DNA from: Paenibacillus sp. DMB20
GTDB taxonomy: Bacteria; Bacillota; Bacilli; Paenibacillales; Paenibacillaceae
Direction: 5' to 3'
DNA length: 64,000 bases
NCBI RefSeq assembly: GCF_000987955.1
Contig: NZ_LAZU01000017.1
Span: 1 to 64,000 of the forward strand
Shown here: in pieces, positions 9,591 to 18,400 of the stretch
How positions within the stretch are numbered: the stretch's first letter is position 1
Layout: each line of letters starts with the position of its first letter
The notes under the pieces: model-generated
Seen by the model: the letters and a program-made list of their open reading frames with translations, nothing else
Database searches by the model: none
What the model was told of the DNA's origin: nothing
Position numbers and translations under genes: made by a program

Positions 9591-9893
9591 ATGGAATGCA
9601 TCATTCATTTTACGGTTGCGTATGAGGAGGGCCCCAAGAAACTGCGGGGTTTGGTTTTTGTGGATAAAGGAAAGCTGCCGGATGGCGATCAGATTCTGGA
9701 GATGTTCCGGGATATGGAGTACAATGTGGTACCGGATCCGAACGAAGAATTGGTATACAGGCCGGCGGATGCGGGCGAGAAATACAAGTATATCCGGGTT
9801 AACGAGCTGGATGTCGGGGAAGCCAAATATACGGAGGACCGCAACCTCAAATCGATCGTAGGCAACCTGCTTCCGAAGCGCATCGGTTTGTAG
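9591..9893 (+). CDS. Hypothetical protein (100 aa)
   Basis: I do not recognise this protein. It is a 100-aa, acidic, probably cytoplasmic alpha/beta protein beginning MECIIHFTVAYEEG and ending in a basic tail, without Cys pairs or membrane segments. The frame is open further upstream to 9540, but GGAAAGGAG seven bases before the ATG at 9591 fixes the start. It stands alone between the TrmB-like gene and a metallophosphoesterase. Confidence 0.6.
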   Translation: MECIIHFTVAYEEGPKKLRGLVFVDKGKLPDGDQILEMFRDMEYNVVPDPNEELVYRPADAGEKYKYIRVNELDVGEAKYTEDRNLKSIVGNLLPKRIGL

Positions 9894-10019
9894 GGTTAAG
9901 GGACCCCGCTAATCAGCGGGTTAGACCAATATGCCGGAACAAGCCAATGTTCCTTCAGGTGCACGGTCTGGGGTATGTCGCCGCCTCTTGACATGATGGG
10001 GTTACGGAAGGGGAAGGCG

Positions 10020-11120
10020 ATGTTTATTTGGATAGGGATAGCAACGCTCCTGATATACGGCTTTCTGGTCTTTTATATTGGCAGGAGCTTATGGAAATGG
10101 ATGAGCCCGGGGTCATCCTGGCAGCTGAAATTTTTATATATTGCCGTGCTGGCCGTCGTATCAACATCTTTTATTTCCGGACGGTTTCTAGGCAATCTTA
10201 CGGTATTGAACATGATCGGCTCTTACTGGATGGCCATATTTTATGTATTGATTATCCTGCTCCCGCCGATGCATGCCTGCTTATGGCTCCTGCGGTTGAC
10301 TGCGCTAAACAAGGATATCGCCGAGAAAAGGGCAGGCTTCGCCGTGCTGGTGCTGATGGTGGTGCTGATCGGTTACGGCACCTTTAACGCCTATAGTCCC
10401 GCCGTTCGCGCTTATGAAATCAACATCGCCAAAGATGCAGGCCCATTGAAGCGGATGAATATCGTGATGGCCTCCGACATGCATTTCGGATTGCTCTCGG
10501 GCAAAGCCCATGCCGAGCGGCTGGTCGAGGAGATTAATGCATTGAAGCCGGATATCGTATTATTTCCGGGCGATATTATCGATGACGATGTGGATGCCTA
10601 CTTGCGCCAGGGGATCGACAAAATATTAACCGGAATCCAAGCGCGCTACGGGGTGTATGCATCCCTCGGCAATCATGACAGGTTCGAGGGAGAAATTACG
10701 GAACTGATCGGCGTATTGGAGAATAGCGGAATGACAGTACTTTATGATGAAGCGCTAACCGTAGAGGGGCTTACTCTGGCGGGGAGGCGGGACAAGCAGG
10801 ATAAAGATAGAGCGGACCTGTCTTCCATCCTCCGGGGCACGGATCTGACCAAGCCGGTCATTCTTCTCGATCACCAGCCGAATGCTCTTGACGAGGCGCA
10901 GCAGGAGGGGGTGGATCTGATTCTTTCCGGCCATACTCACCGGGGGCAGGTGTTCCCTGCCCATCTGATCACTCAGGCATTGTTTGAGAACGACTGGGGA
11001 TATTTGCAAAAGGGCCGGCTTCAATCTATCGTATCCTCCGGCTACGGGTTCTGGGGCCCTCCGATCCGACTGGGCTCCCGCTCCGAGATCGTGCAGATTC
11101 ACGTTGCATTTGGCAGATAG
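10020..11120 (+). CDS. Membrane-anchored metallophosphoesterase (YkuE/YpbG-like)
   Basis: The product is 366 aa from the ATG at 10020, which has GGAAGGGGAAGG just upstream; a longer frame to 9975 lacks an RBS. The first 130 residues hold about four hydrophobic helices. A calcineurin-like phosphoesterase domain follows: ASDMHFGLLSGKAH (D-x-H), PGDIIDDD (GD), LGNHDRFEG (GNHD) and SGHTHRGQVFP (GHTH), the complete two-metal set. Relatives act on lipid or nucleotide phosphates at the membrane; the substrate here is unknown. It is convergent with the ABC transporter operon, separated by a bidirectional terminator. Confidence 0.85.
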   Translation: MFIWIGIATLLIYGFLVFYIGRSLWKWMSPGSSWQLKFLYIAVLAVVSTSFISGRFLGNLTVLNMIGSYWMAIFYVLIILLPPMHACLWLLRLTALNKDIAEKRAGFAVLVLMVVLIGYGTFNAYSPAVRAYEINIAKDAGPLKRMNIVMASDMHFGLLSGKAHAERLVEEINALKPDIVLFPGDIIDDDVDAYLRQGIDKILTGIQARYGVYASLGNHDRFEGEITELIGVLENSGMTVLYDEALTVEGLTLAGRRDKQDKDRADLSSILRGTDLTKPVILLDHQPNALDEAQQEGVDLILSGHTHRGQVFPAHLITQALFENDWGYLQKGRLQSIVSSGYGFWGPPIRLGSRSEIVQIHVAFGR

Positions 11121-11182
11121 CCCTGCAGAAAACGGTTGCATGCGGCAAATCTAAAAGTCTGCCGCCTTTCGACTGTCTATAT

Positions 11183-11232
11183 AACAGGGGTGCCCTAAGA
11201 AGAATCATTCTTCTTATGAGCACCCCTGTTTA
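11183..11232. terminator. Bidirectional terminator
   Basis: AACAGGGGTGC and GCACCCCTGTT flank a second inner dyad (AAGAAGAA/TTCTTCTT). It sits between the stop of the plus-strand phosphoesterase and the end of the minus-strand transporter operon. Confidence 0.75.
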
Positions 11233-11262
11233 CGTACAATCGCTAGCGGTTCGCCATGTCTC

Positions 11263-12120
11263 CTATTTAAAGGTGGAGTTTGCCATGGCGGCGACGATAT
11301 GACGCTGCATGGCGCTGAACACGATGACGATCGGCAGGATGGCCATGACGCTGGATGCCATGATCACGTTGAAATACATGGCTTCGTCTCCCGCGATGGA
11401 ATCGCGCAGCATCGCAATTCCCACGGTCAATACCCGCATGTCGTCGGTGTTGGTCATAATGAGCGGCCAGAAGTAGGAATTCCAGGACGAGATGAAAATC
11501 AGAATGCCCAGCGTCACCACCGTCGGCATGGCCATCGGCAGCAGCATCCTGTACAGGATGGTAAAGCGTCCGGCCCCGTCGACCCGTGCAGCCTCAAGCA
11601 CGTCATTATTCAGCGACTTAAAAGCCTGCCGGAGCAGAAATATGCCGAAAGCCGAAGCGCCATGCGGAATGATTAACGCCCAGTATGTATTGAGCCATCC
11701 CAGGTCCGAGATCATGACATATACGGGAACGAACGTGATCTGCTCCGGTACGATCAAGGCCGCAAGCACCAGGAAGAAGAGGGCGTCCCTTCCCCAAAAG
11801 CGTCCTTTCGCGAAAGCATATGCCGCCATCAATGCCACGTTCAGCTGCAGCACGATTAACCCGGCGGACATGAGCAGCGTATTGCCGAAGAAGCGGGCAT
11901 ACGGAATCACGCGGAACGCCTCGGCGTAATTTTCCCAGGCGAAGGTTTTCGGCCAGAAGGTAGGCACCGCCATCCGCATCTCCGCCTGGGTCTTCAGCGA
12001 GCTCACGAGCAGCCAGTATACGGGGAAGAACATGATAAGCGTAACCAAAACCGCAACCGAAATCCTCACGGCGGTCAAGGTTTTGTAATGCTTTTGCCCA
12101 GCCATCCGGTTATCCTTCAT
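11263..12120 (-). CDS. ugpE: CUT1 ABC transporter permease, UgpE/MalG type
   Basis: The 285-aa protein has six predicted membrane helices and the cytoplasmic EAA loop EAARVDGAGRFTILYRMLLPMAMP near residue 190, which contacts the ATPase. It is the second permease of a CUT1 (carbohydrate uptake-1) importer and overlaps the upstream permease gene by 11 bp. It is called UgpE-like because the operon begins with glpP, whose product senses glycerol 3-phosphate. On sequence alone another sugar or polyol is possible. No ATPase gene is present, as is common where a shared MsmX/UgpC-type ATPase serves several importers. Confidence 0.8.
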   Translation of the reverse strand: MKDNRMAGQKHYKTLTAVRISVAVLVTLIMFFPVYWLLVSSLKTQAEMRMAVPTFWPKTFAWENYAEAFRVIPYARFFGNTLLMSAGLIVLQLNVALMAAYAFAKGRFWGRDALFFLVLAALIVPEQITFVPVYVMISDLGWLNTYWALIIPHGASAFGIFLLRQAFKSLNNDVLEAARVDGAGRFTILYRMLLPMAMPTVVTLGILIFISSWNSYFWPLIMTNTDDMRVLTVGIAMLRDSIAGDEAMYFNVIMASSVMAILPIVIVFSAMQRHIVAAMANSTFK

Positions 12121-13078
12121 AATGCACCTTCTTCCTGCCGACCAGCCACTGAAGCAGCGTCAAAAGCAAAATAATCACGAACAAAATCATGACGAGCGCC
12201 GAGGCTCTGCCGGTTTTAAACTCCGCGAACGCCATCGTATAAATCCAGTACACGATTGCATTCGTTTTCTGGAGCGGCCCGCCGTTGGTCATGACATCAA
12301 TCGATTGAAACGCTTGCATCGAAGAAATAAAACTGGTGATGACCAAGAATAAAGTCATTGGAGAGAGCAGCGGCAGCGTAATGTAACGAAAAACAGACGT
12401 GCGGCTGGCACCGTCGATGGCTGCGGCTTCATAATATTCGGCCGGTATTCCGCGCATGCCCGCAATAAACAGGATCATGGCAAAACCGACGCCTTTCCAT
12501 ACCGAGACGGCCGCGAGCGCGGGCAAAACCGTCTGAGGATTGATGAGCCACTCCACAGGATCCATGCCGAATAATGCCGTGATGCGGTTCAGAAGCCCAT
12601 ACTGCCCGTTGTAGATCCAAGTAAATACCATGGCTGCAACAACCATGGAAATATAGTACGGCATAAAAATAACGCCGCGCATAAAACCGAACAGGCGGGA
12701 GGACGTGACATTCAGTAGCAGGGCCAGCAGCAGGCCGATGACCAGCGTCAGAACCACATCCATCACCGTGTACATGAACGTCACCTTGAGCGATTGGTAA
12801 AAGTCCTCGCTGGCAAGTATTTTCGAATAGTTGTCCAGGCCGACGAATTTTTTGACCGGTCTCGTCATGTTCCAGTTGGTGAAGCTGATGTATACGGAAT
12901 AGATGAGCGGATAGAACAGAAACACGCCGAGAAAGCCCAGGGCCGGCAAAGCAAACAGAAAATCCTTCCACTTTTCGAGTGCTCCGTAAGATAAAAACCG
13001 TTTATGAACGGAAGCGGAAGTCCGAACGGACGCCGCTCCCATGGATTGTTCTTTCATATTCATCCCCGAATCACTCAT
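12110..13078 (-). CDS. ugpA: CUT1 ABC transporter permease, UgpA/MalF type
   Basis: The 322-aa product has an extended cytoplasmic N-terminus (about 35 residues), six predicted membrane helices and the EAA motif EAAAIDGASRTSVFRYITLPLLSP near residue 215. It pairs with the downstream permease to form the channel. The gene overlaps the binding-protein gene by 8 bp and the next permease by 11 bp, so translational coupling is likely. The substrate is inferred from the glpP context, not read from the permease. Confidence 0.82.
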   Translation of the reverse strand: MSDSGMNMKEQSMGAASVRTSASVHKRFLSYGALEKWKDFLFALPALGFLGVFLFYPLIYSVYISFTNWNMTRPVKKFVGLDNYSKILASEDFYQSLKVTFMYTVMDVVLTLVIGLLLALLLNVTSSRLFGFMRGVIFMPYYISMVVAAMVFTWIYNGQYGLLNRITALFGMDPVEWLINPQTVLPALAAVSVWKGVGFAMILFIAGMRGIPAEYYEAAAIDGASRTSVFRYITLPLLSPMTLFLVITSFISSMQAFQSIDVMTNGGPLQKTNAIVYWIYTMAFAEFKTGRASALVMILFVIILLLTLLQWLVGRKKVHYEG

Positions 13079-14387
13079 AATCCGCCAAAATCTCGTTAAC
13101 CTTTTTCGCGGCTTCCTTCATCAGCGCAACCGGATCCTCATGATTCAGCACCATGCCGCCCATCACTTCGTTGTATACGGCGCTGAATTCCGGATAAGCC
13201 GGATGCTGCATGCGAGGCGTAACGTTGTCGAAATGCTCGTATACCGCTCTGTATTGAGGCCATCTCTCAAAATACTTTGCTCCTTCTTTCGACTCGATCG
13301 CGGATTTGCGCGTAGGCAGGTATCCTACCGATTCAGCCCATTTGATGTTGTTGTCGGCGGAGGTCATGAATTCAATGAATTTCCAGGCAGCTTCCTTTTC
13401 TTTCTCCTTTGCGCCTTCCATCATGACGATCCCGGCGCCGCCGATGTTGGAGGTACGGTTTTTGTCTCCCGGCAGGAACGATACGCCGACCTCGAAGTCC
13501 GCGTTTTCCCGGTAAGTCTTCAGCATCGCGGAGGTATGCTGCACCATGGCGATTTGTCCGCTTAAAAACATTTGACGCATGTTATCCGAAGCGCCTTTCC
13601 CGTAGCCCATCTGCATCGATCCTTCGTCGATCCAACGCTTGAAATTTTCGAGGTAACGCAGGGATTCCGGGGTTTCCACCGCTGATTTTGCCATGTCGTC
13701 GGTGAGGATTTTTCCACCGCCGTTAATCAGCCAAGGATCGGAGTACCACGCATCCCATCCGGGAACGGCAAATGCATAACGTTTGGTTTTTCCGCTTTCC
13801 TTCAGAGCAACCTTTTGGTTAAAGCCGTCGATTTCATCCCAGGTCTGCGGCGGCTGCACGCCGAGCTTGTCCAGCATCGTTTGGTTGTACACGAACACGC
13901 TGGTGCTGACGATCAGCGGGAATCCATACTGTTTTCCGTTATAAGCGTAAGCATTCAGCATGCCCTTCGAGAAATCATCGGTGTTCACCTTGTCGCGCTC
14001 GATCCAAGGCGTGAGATCCGCAAAAACGCCGCTGTCGGCAAAGTTCGGCAGGGAGGATACTTCCACGTTGGTAACTGCAGGGACATCGCCGGCCGCTACG
14101 GCAGCCTGCAATTTTTTATGCAGGTCAGGATAGCCCCCCTGAAATACCGGCTCTACCGTGATGTGCGGATACTTTTTGGAAAACTCTCCGATCATGTAAT
14201 TCAGGCCTTCCAGTTGATTCTCCGCATGGGCATGCCAGTATTGAATCGTAACCGGCGTTTTGTCTTCCTTCAGTTTCGGATCCGCCGCGGCTGCGGAGCC
14301 GGAATCCCCTCCGGACCCGCCGCAAGCCGTCAACCCTACGGCAAGGGTGGTTGCCAATGCCATGCTAAGCCATTTTTTCATCTTCAT
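13071..14387 (-). CDS. ugpB: Extracellular solute-binding lipoprotein, UgpB-like
   Basis: The 438-aa protein has a lipoprotein signal (LAVGLTACGG; Cys near residue 22) and the family 1 binding-protein fold. Segments resembling UgpB include VTIQYWHAHAENQLEGL, VEPVFQGGYPDLHKKLQAAVAAGDVPAV, the block IGGAGIVMMEGAKEKEKEAAW and ESVGYLPTRKSAI. It would capture glycerol 3-phosphate or a related compound outside the membrane. A second in-frame ATG at 14381 has slightly better RBS spacing. It is downstream of glpP and upstream of both permeases. Confidence 0.82.
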   Translation of the reverse strand: MKMKKWLSMALATTLAVGLTACGGSGGDSGSAAAADPKLKEDKTPVTIQYWHAHAENQLEGLNYMIGEFSKKYPHITVEPVFQGGYPDLHKKLQAAVAAGDVPAVTNVEVSSLPNFADSGVFADLTPWIERDKVNTDDFSKGMLNAYAYNGKQYGFPLIVSTSVFVYNQTMLDKLGVQPPQTWDEIDGFNQKVALKESGKTKRYAFAVPGWDAWYSDPWLINGGGKILTDDMAKSAVETPESLRYLENFKRWIDEGSMQMGYGKGASDNMRQMFLSGQIAMVQHTSAMLKTYRENADFEVGVSFLPGDKNRTSNIGGAGIVMMEGAKEKEKEAAWKFIEFMTSADNNIKWAESVGYLPTRKSAIESKEGAKYFERWPQYRAVYEHFDNVTPRMQHPAYPEFSAVYNEVMGGMVLNHEDPVALMKEAAKKVNEILADYE

Positions 14388-14490
14388 CCCTGTGTAATAC
14401 CCCTTTCGAATAAGTAGATGTGTGTTTCATGCTTAAAGGGTTTTCTCATGTTCTCCACCCAGGTTCGCTCATGGATCAGTTGAAAAATAG

Positions 14491-15042
14491 CTACCAGTAC
14501 CTTGTGTCGCCGATGGATACATGATCCGCTCCGCTTTCCATCGCCTGACGAATTTCCTCATGGCTCCGTATCAGTCCCCCGACGGTCAAGGGGCACTTTA
14601 TTCTCTGCTTCATCTCCGCGATTACCCTCGGCATTAATCCGGGCATGAGTTCAACCTCGTCCGGACGGGCCTGTTGTATCATCTTGATCGCCGTTTCCAC
14701 CGCCGCCGAATCGATCGCAAACACGCGCTGTATGGACAGGATGCCGGCTTGGCGGGCGGCCGCCACCGCATGGGTTTTGGTCGTCACGATCCCGTCGATG
14801 CCGAAGGTGTCCGCCATGTATTGCACCGCATAGCTGTCCCGGCCTATACCGCCGACCATCTCGAGATGCACAAACACCTTTTTGCCGGTCCGGTGCAGAT
14901 TCTGAACGATGCATGAAAGCTTCAACATGTCTCCGGTCATCAGAATGACTCTTTCAACATCGCTGTTAACGGCAGCTTCAATCTGCTCTAGCTTGGTAAT
15001 CGATGCGATAATCGGCAGGCGGCTATCGTTAAGCTTGCTCAC
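14491..15042 (-). CDS. glpP: Glycerol-3-phosphate-responsive antiterminator
   Basis: The 183-aa product matches the GlpP family in length and pattern: PIIASITKLEQIEAAVNS, GKKVFVHLEMVGGIGRDSYAVQYMADTFGIDGIVTT, VFAIDSAAVETAIKMIQQARPDEVELMPG, and the terminal TIM-barrel-like CPLTVGGLIRSHEEI ... SIGDTRYW. In Bacillus, GlpP with glycerol 3-phosphate binds the leader of glp transcripts and prevents termination. Here it is the first gene of an ABC transporter operon rather than next to glpF/glpK. The start is GTG with GGAGG upstream. A leader of more than 200 nt precedes it. Confidence 0.88.
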   Translation of the reverse strand: MSKLNDSRLPIIASITKLEQIEAAVNSDVERVILMTGDMLKLSCIVQNLHRTGKKVFVHLEMVGGIGRDSYAVQYMADTFGIDGIVTTKTHAVAAARQAGILSIQRVFAIDSAAVETAIKMIQQARPDEVELMPGLMPRVIAEMKQRIKCPLTVGGLIRSHEEIRQAMESGADHVSIGDTRYW

Positions 15043-15292
15043 GCTTCATCCTCCTTTTTCCAACCTTCTCAATGTACACGCTCAGGATAAAGCGAAGGTT
15101 AACGTTATGTAAAAACTGTGTAATTGTTAATGAAGAAATTTTTCCGATGCTCCGGGATGGCGGGCAAACGTCATGTTTTTTAGCAAAATAAATAACCCGA
15201 ACACAATCCGACCATAAAGGACGGCATCGTGCACGGGCTTTCTCATCATCTCTACCCCGGGATATGCAGCTACTATTAAACTAACGCTTGTT

Positions 15293-15331
15293 GATCAAGA
15301 GAATATAAACGGATTGTAAAATCTTTGTAAA
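15293..15331 (-). promoter_or_regulatory. PhoP-box-like direct repeats between glpP and the nucleotidase gene
   Basis: Read on the minus strand, TTTACA (15331-15326), TTTACA (15320-15315) and TTTATA (15309-15304) recur with an exact 11-base period, and a weaker TTGATC follows at the next step. This is the layout of a Bacillus PhoP box, here pointing toward glpP. Phosphate control suits both a glycerol-3-phosphate importer and a 5'-nucleotidase. The assignment is inference from the pattern. Confidence 0.55.
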
Positions 15332-15462
15332 CGACGATGCGAATTCATGGTTAATCCGAAAATAAAAAAACTCGTTTACACAAACCTCGATATATTTTGA
15401 GCTTCAGATAACAATTCCTCCCTACACTTTTAACTAGTTTCATATAAATAGGGGGGATCGTT

Positions 15463-18400
15463 TTGAAGGGAAAGGGCGCAAAAGTAGTCTCGCTGCTGAT
15501 GGCGGCGGAAATAACCGTTGCTTCCATGTTTACGGGAGGAGCGGTATTTGCCCAAGAAAGCGTGGAGATGAGGCAAACGGCAAATGCTGAAAATACGGTC
15601 CAGGGTTCGGACAAGGCGGCTGCGGATTTCGGCATCTCGAACGTATCGCTTCCCGAGGCTTATGCAGGAGAGGCCTATTCCGTCATGGTTGATGTGTACG
15701 GCGGACAAGCACCTTATACGTTCCGGGCGGAGGGTTTGCCGGCCGGCCTTTCCATTGCTGCGGATTCGGGCCTGTTAACGGGAATGCCGGCTGCGGGACA
15801 AGAAGGAGAGCATTCCGTGGAGGTAACGGTCCATGACAGCTCGGTTACGCCGAAGGTAGCCCGTTCCATATGGAAGCTTCATATACAGGGATCCCGACTG
15901 GATCTTGTGGAGGACCAAATCGCGGTCGGGATGATCGGGCATTATTCGGTCGGTACGGCCAACAAGGATGGCGGCGTCGCCGAAATCGTCAAATATAACA
16001 AGGATAATGGGAAATTTTATCTCGTCAACGGTTCGACCCAGCCGGCCAGCCTCGAAATCATATCGCTGGGCGACGGCAGCAATCTGCAAAGGGATAAACG
16101 GATCAATATCGAAGAGCTCGCAAACAACGAAGGATTTCAATTCGGGGATCTGACCAGCGTGGACGTAAACACGGAAACGGACCGGATTGCTGCAGCTGTG
16201 CAGGAGCAGGATCATGCGAAGCCCGGAAAAGTGCTTGTGCTCGATTACGAAGGCGGCTTGGTAAAAACCTATGAAACCGGCGTTCAGCCCGACATGGTCA
16301 AATATACGTCGGACGGACGTTACATACTGACTGCGGACGAAGGGGAACCTCGCACGGCGACCGCCCCCGATCCCGAGGGCAGCGTGACCATCGTGGATAC
16401 GGTAACGGATGAGGTCTTCCATTTGAAGTTTGATCAGCCGGATCTTATTGATGACAAGGTCCATGTCCGGGGGCCTGCCGAAGCGGACGGGGCGATCCGG
16501 ACCCGAGGATCCAAGGCGGACGCCGTTCATGACCTGGAGCCGGAATATATTTCCTTATCCGGGGATGAAACGACAGCCTATGTCTCTTTGCAGGAGAACA
16601 ACGCCATCGCGGTCGTGGATATTGCGGGTAAATCCATCAAGGGAGTTCACGGGCTGGGCCACAAAGATTTTAACCTTCCCGGCAATGAGCTCGATCTGGT
16701 GAAGGACGGCTCGATTAAGCTGGAGAACGTGCCGTTTTACGGGATGTATATGCCGGACGGAATCGCCACGTACAGCGCGGGCGGCAAGCAGTATGTGCTG
16801 ACCGCCAATGAAGGGGATGCGACAGGCTGGCCTGAACGCAGCAATGAAAGCAAAATCGGAAATCTGAAAGCGGGATTGGATCCTTCCTCCCCGGCAGCGA
16901 TGTTCCTGGCCGACAAAGGAACGGCCTACGACAAGGTTGAAGTCGCCGCCGACATGGTGAATTCCGGACTGTACTTGTACGGAGGACGCTCCTTCTCGAT
17001 CTGGAATGCGGAAGACATGTCTCCGGTATATGACTCCGGAAGCGATTTTGAGAAAATTACGGCGTCGCGATTGCCGGAGTATTTCAACGCGAGCAATGAC
17101 AAGAGCGAGATGGATGGCCGGAGCGCGAAAAAAGGGCCGGAGCCGGAATATGTAACGACCGGCAAGGTCGGCCTTAAGACTCTCGCCTTTGTCGGACTGG
17201 AGCGGATTGGCGGAGTGATGACCTATGACGTCACGAATCCGTCCAACCCGGTATTTCTGAACTACCTCAATACGCGGGATTTTCAAGCAGGATTAACATC
17301 CGATTCCGGGCCGGAGGGACTGGAGTTCATTGCTGCGTCCGACAGCCCTACGGGACGGCCGCTGCTGCTCGTCGCCAATGAGGTCAGCGGCACGGTGGCG
17401 GTTCTGGAATTGAAGGTTGCCAAGGTAACCGTGGATCAGCCAGCCCTTGAATTGGCCGTGGGAGCCGAACCTGTCCGTTTGAATGCCTCCGTGGAACAGG
17501 CCGGCGGAGGCCATGCCGGGCTTGCGTGGAGCTCATCGGATGAAAGCGTGGCAACGGTTGACGGCACCGGTCTGGTTACCCCGCTGGCAGAAGGCGACAC
17601 GGTGATTGCCGTAACGAGCGAAGACGGTTACGGATCGGCGGAAGTGCCGGTAAAGGTGAAGGGCTCCGCGCCTGGAGGAGAGCCATGGAAACTGACGGTC
17701 ATGCACACGAATGATACGCATGCGCACCTGGCCGACGTGGCAAGACGCGCAACCCTGGTGAAGCAGGTCCGCAGCGAGGCCCGAAATACCCTTCTGGTGG
17801 ATGCGGGCGACGTGTTTTCCGGCGATTTGTATTTTACCAAATGGTTTGGCCTTGCCGACCTGGCCTTTATGAATTACATGGGGTATGATGCAATGACCTT
17901 TGGCAATCATGAGTTTGACCAGGGAACGAAAGCGCTGGCCGAGTTTGTTGCGAAAGCCAAATTTCCGCTGGTCAGCTCGAACATCGATTTCAGCAAAGAC
18001 TCCCATATCGCTCCTTTGCTAAAAAATCCGGCAATCATCAATAAGGATCAAACCACGGAAAACGCCGGCGTATATCCTTACGTGATTCTTGAAGTGGACG
18101 GCCGGAAGATCGGAGTCTTCGGCCTGACAACCGAAGATACGGCGGAAACCTCCAGTCCGGGCAAGGACGTGACTTTCCGCAACGCGGCCGAAGCTACCCG
18201 CGAAACCGTGGAAGCGATCGGGAAGGAAGGCCCGAACATTATCATCGGCCTGTCGCACCTGGGTTACGCCAGGGATAAGGGGCTTGCCGAGGCTGTGGAG
18301 GGAATCGACCTGATCGTGGGGGGCCATACCCATACAAAATTGGAAACGCCTGAAGTCGTAACGGACAGCCGATACCATACGCCGACCGTCATCGTTCAGG

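Noticed and set aside
9905..9970. Possible structured RNA with dyads CCCGCT/AGCGGG, GGAAC/GTTCC and AGACC/GGTCT
   Set aside because: Several short dyads exist but no T-run or known RNA consensus; left unannotated.
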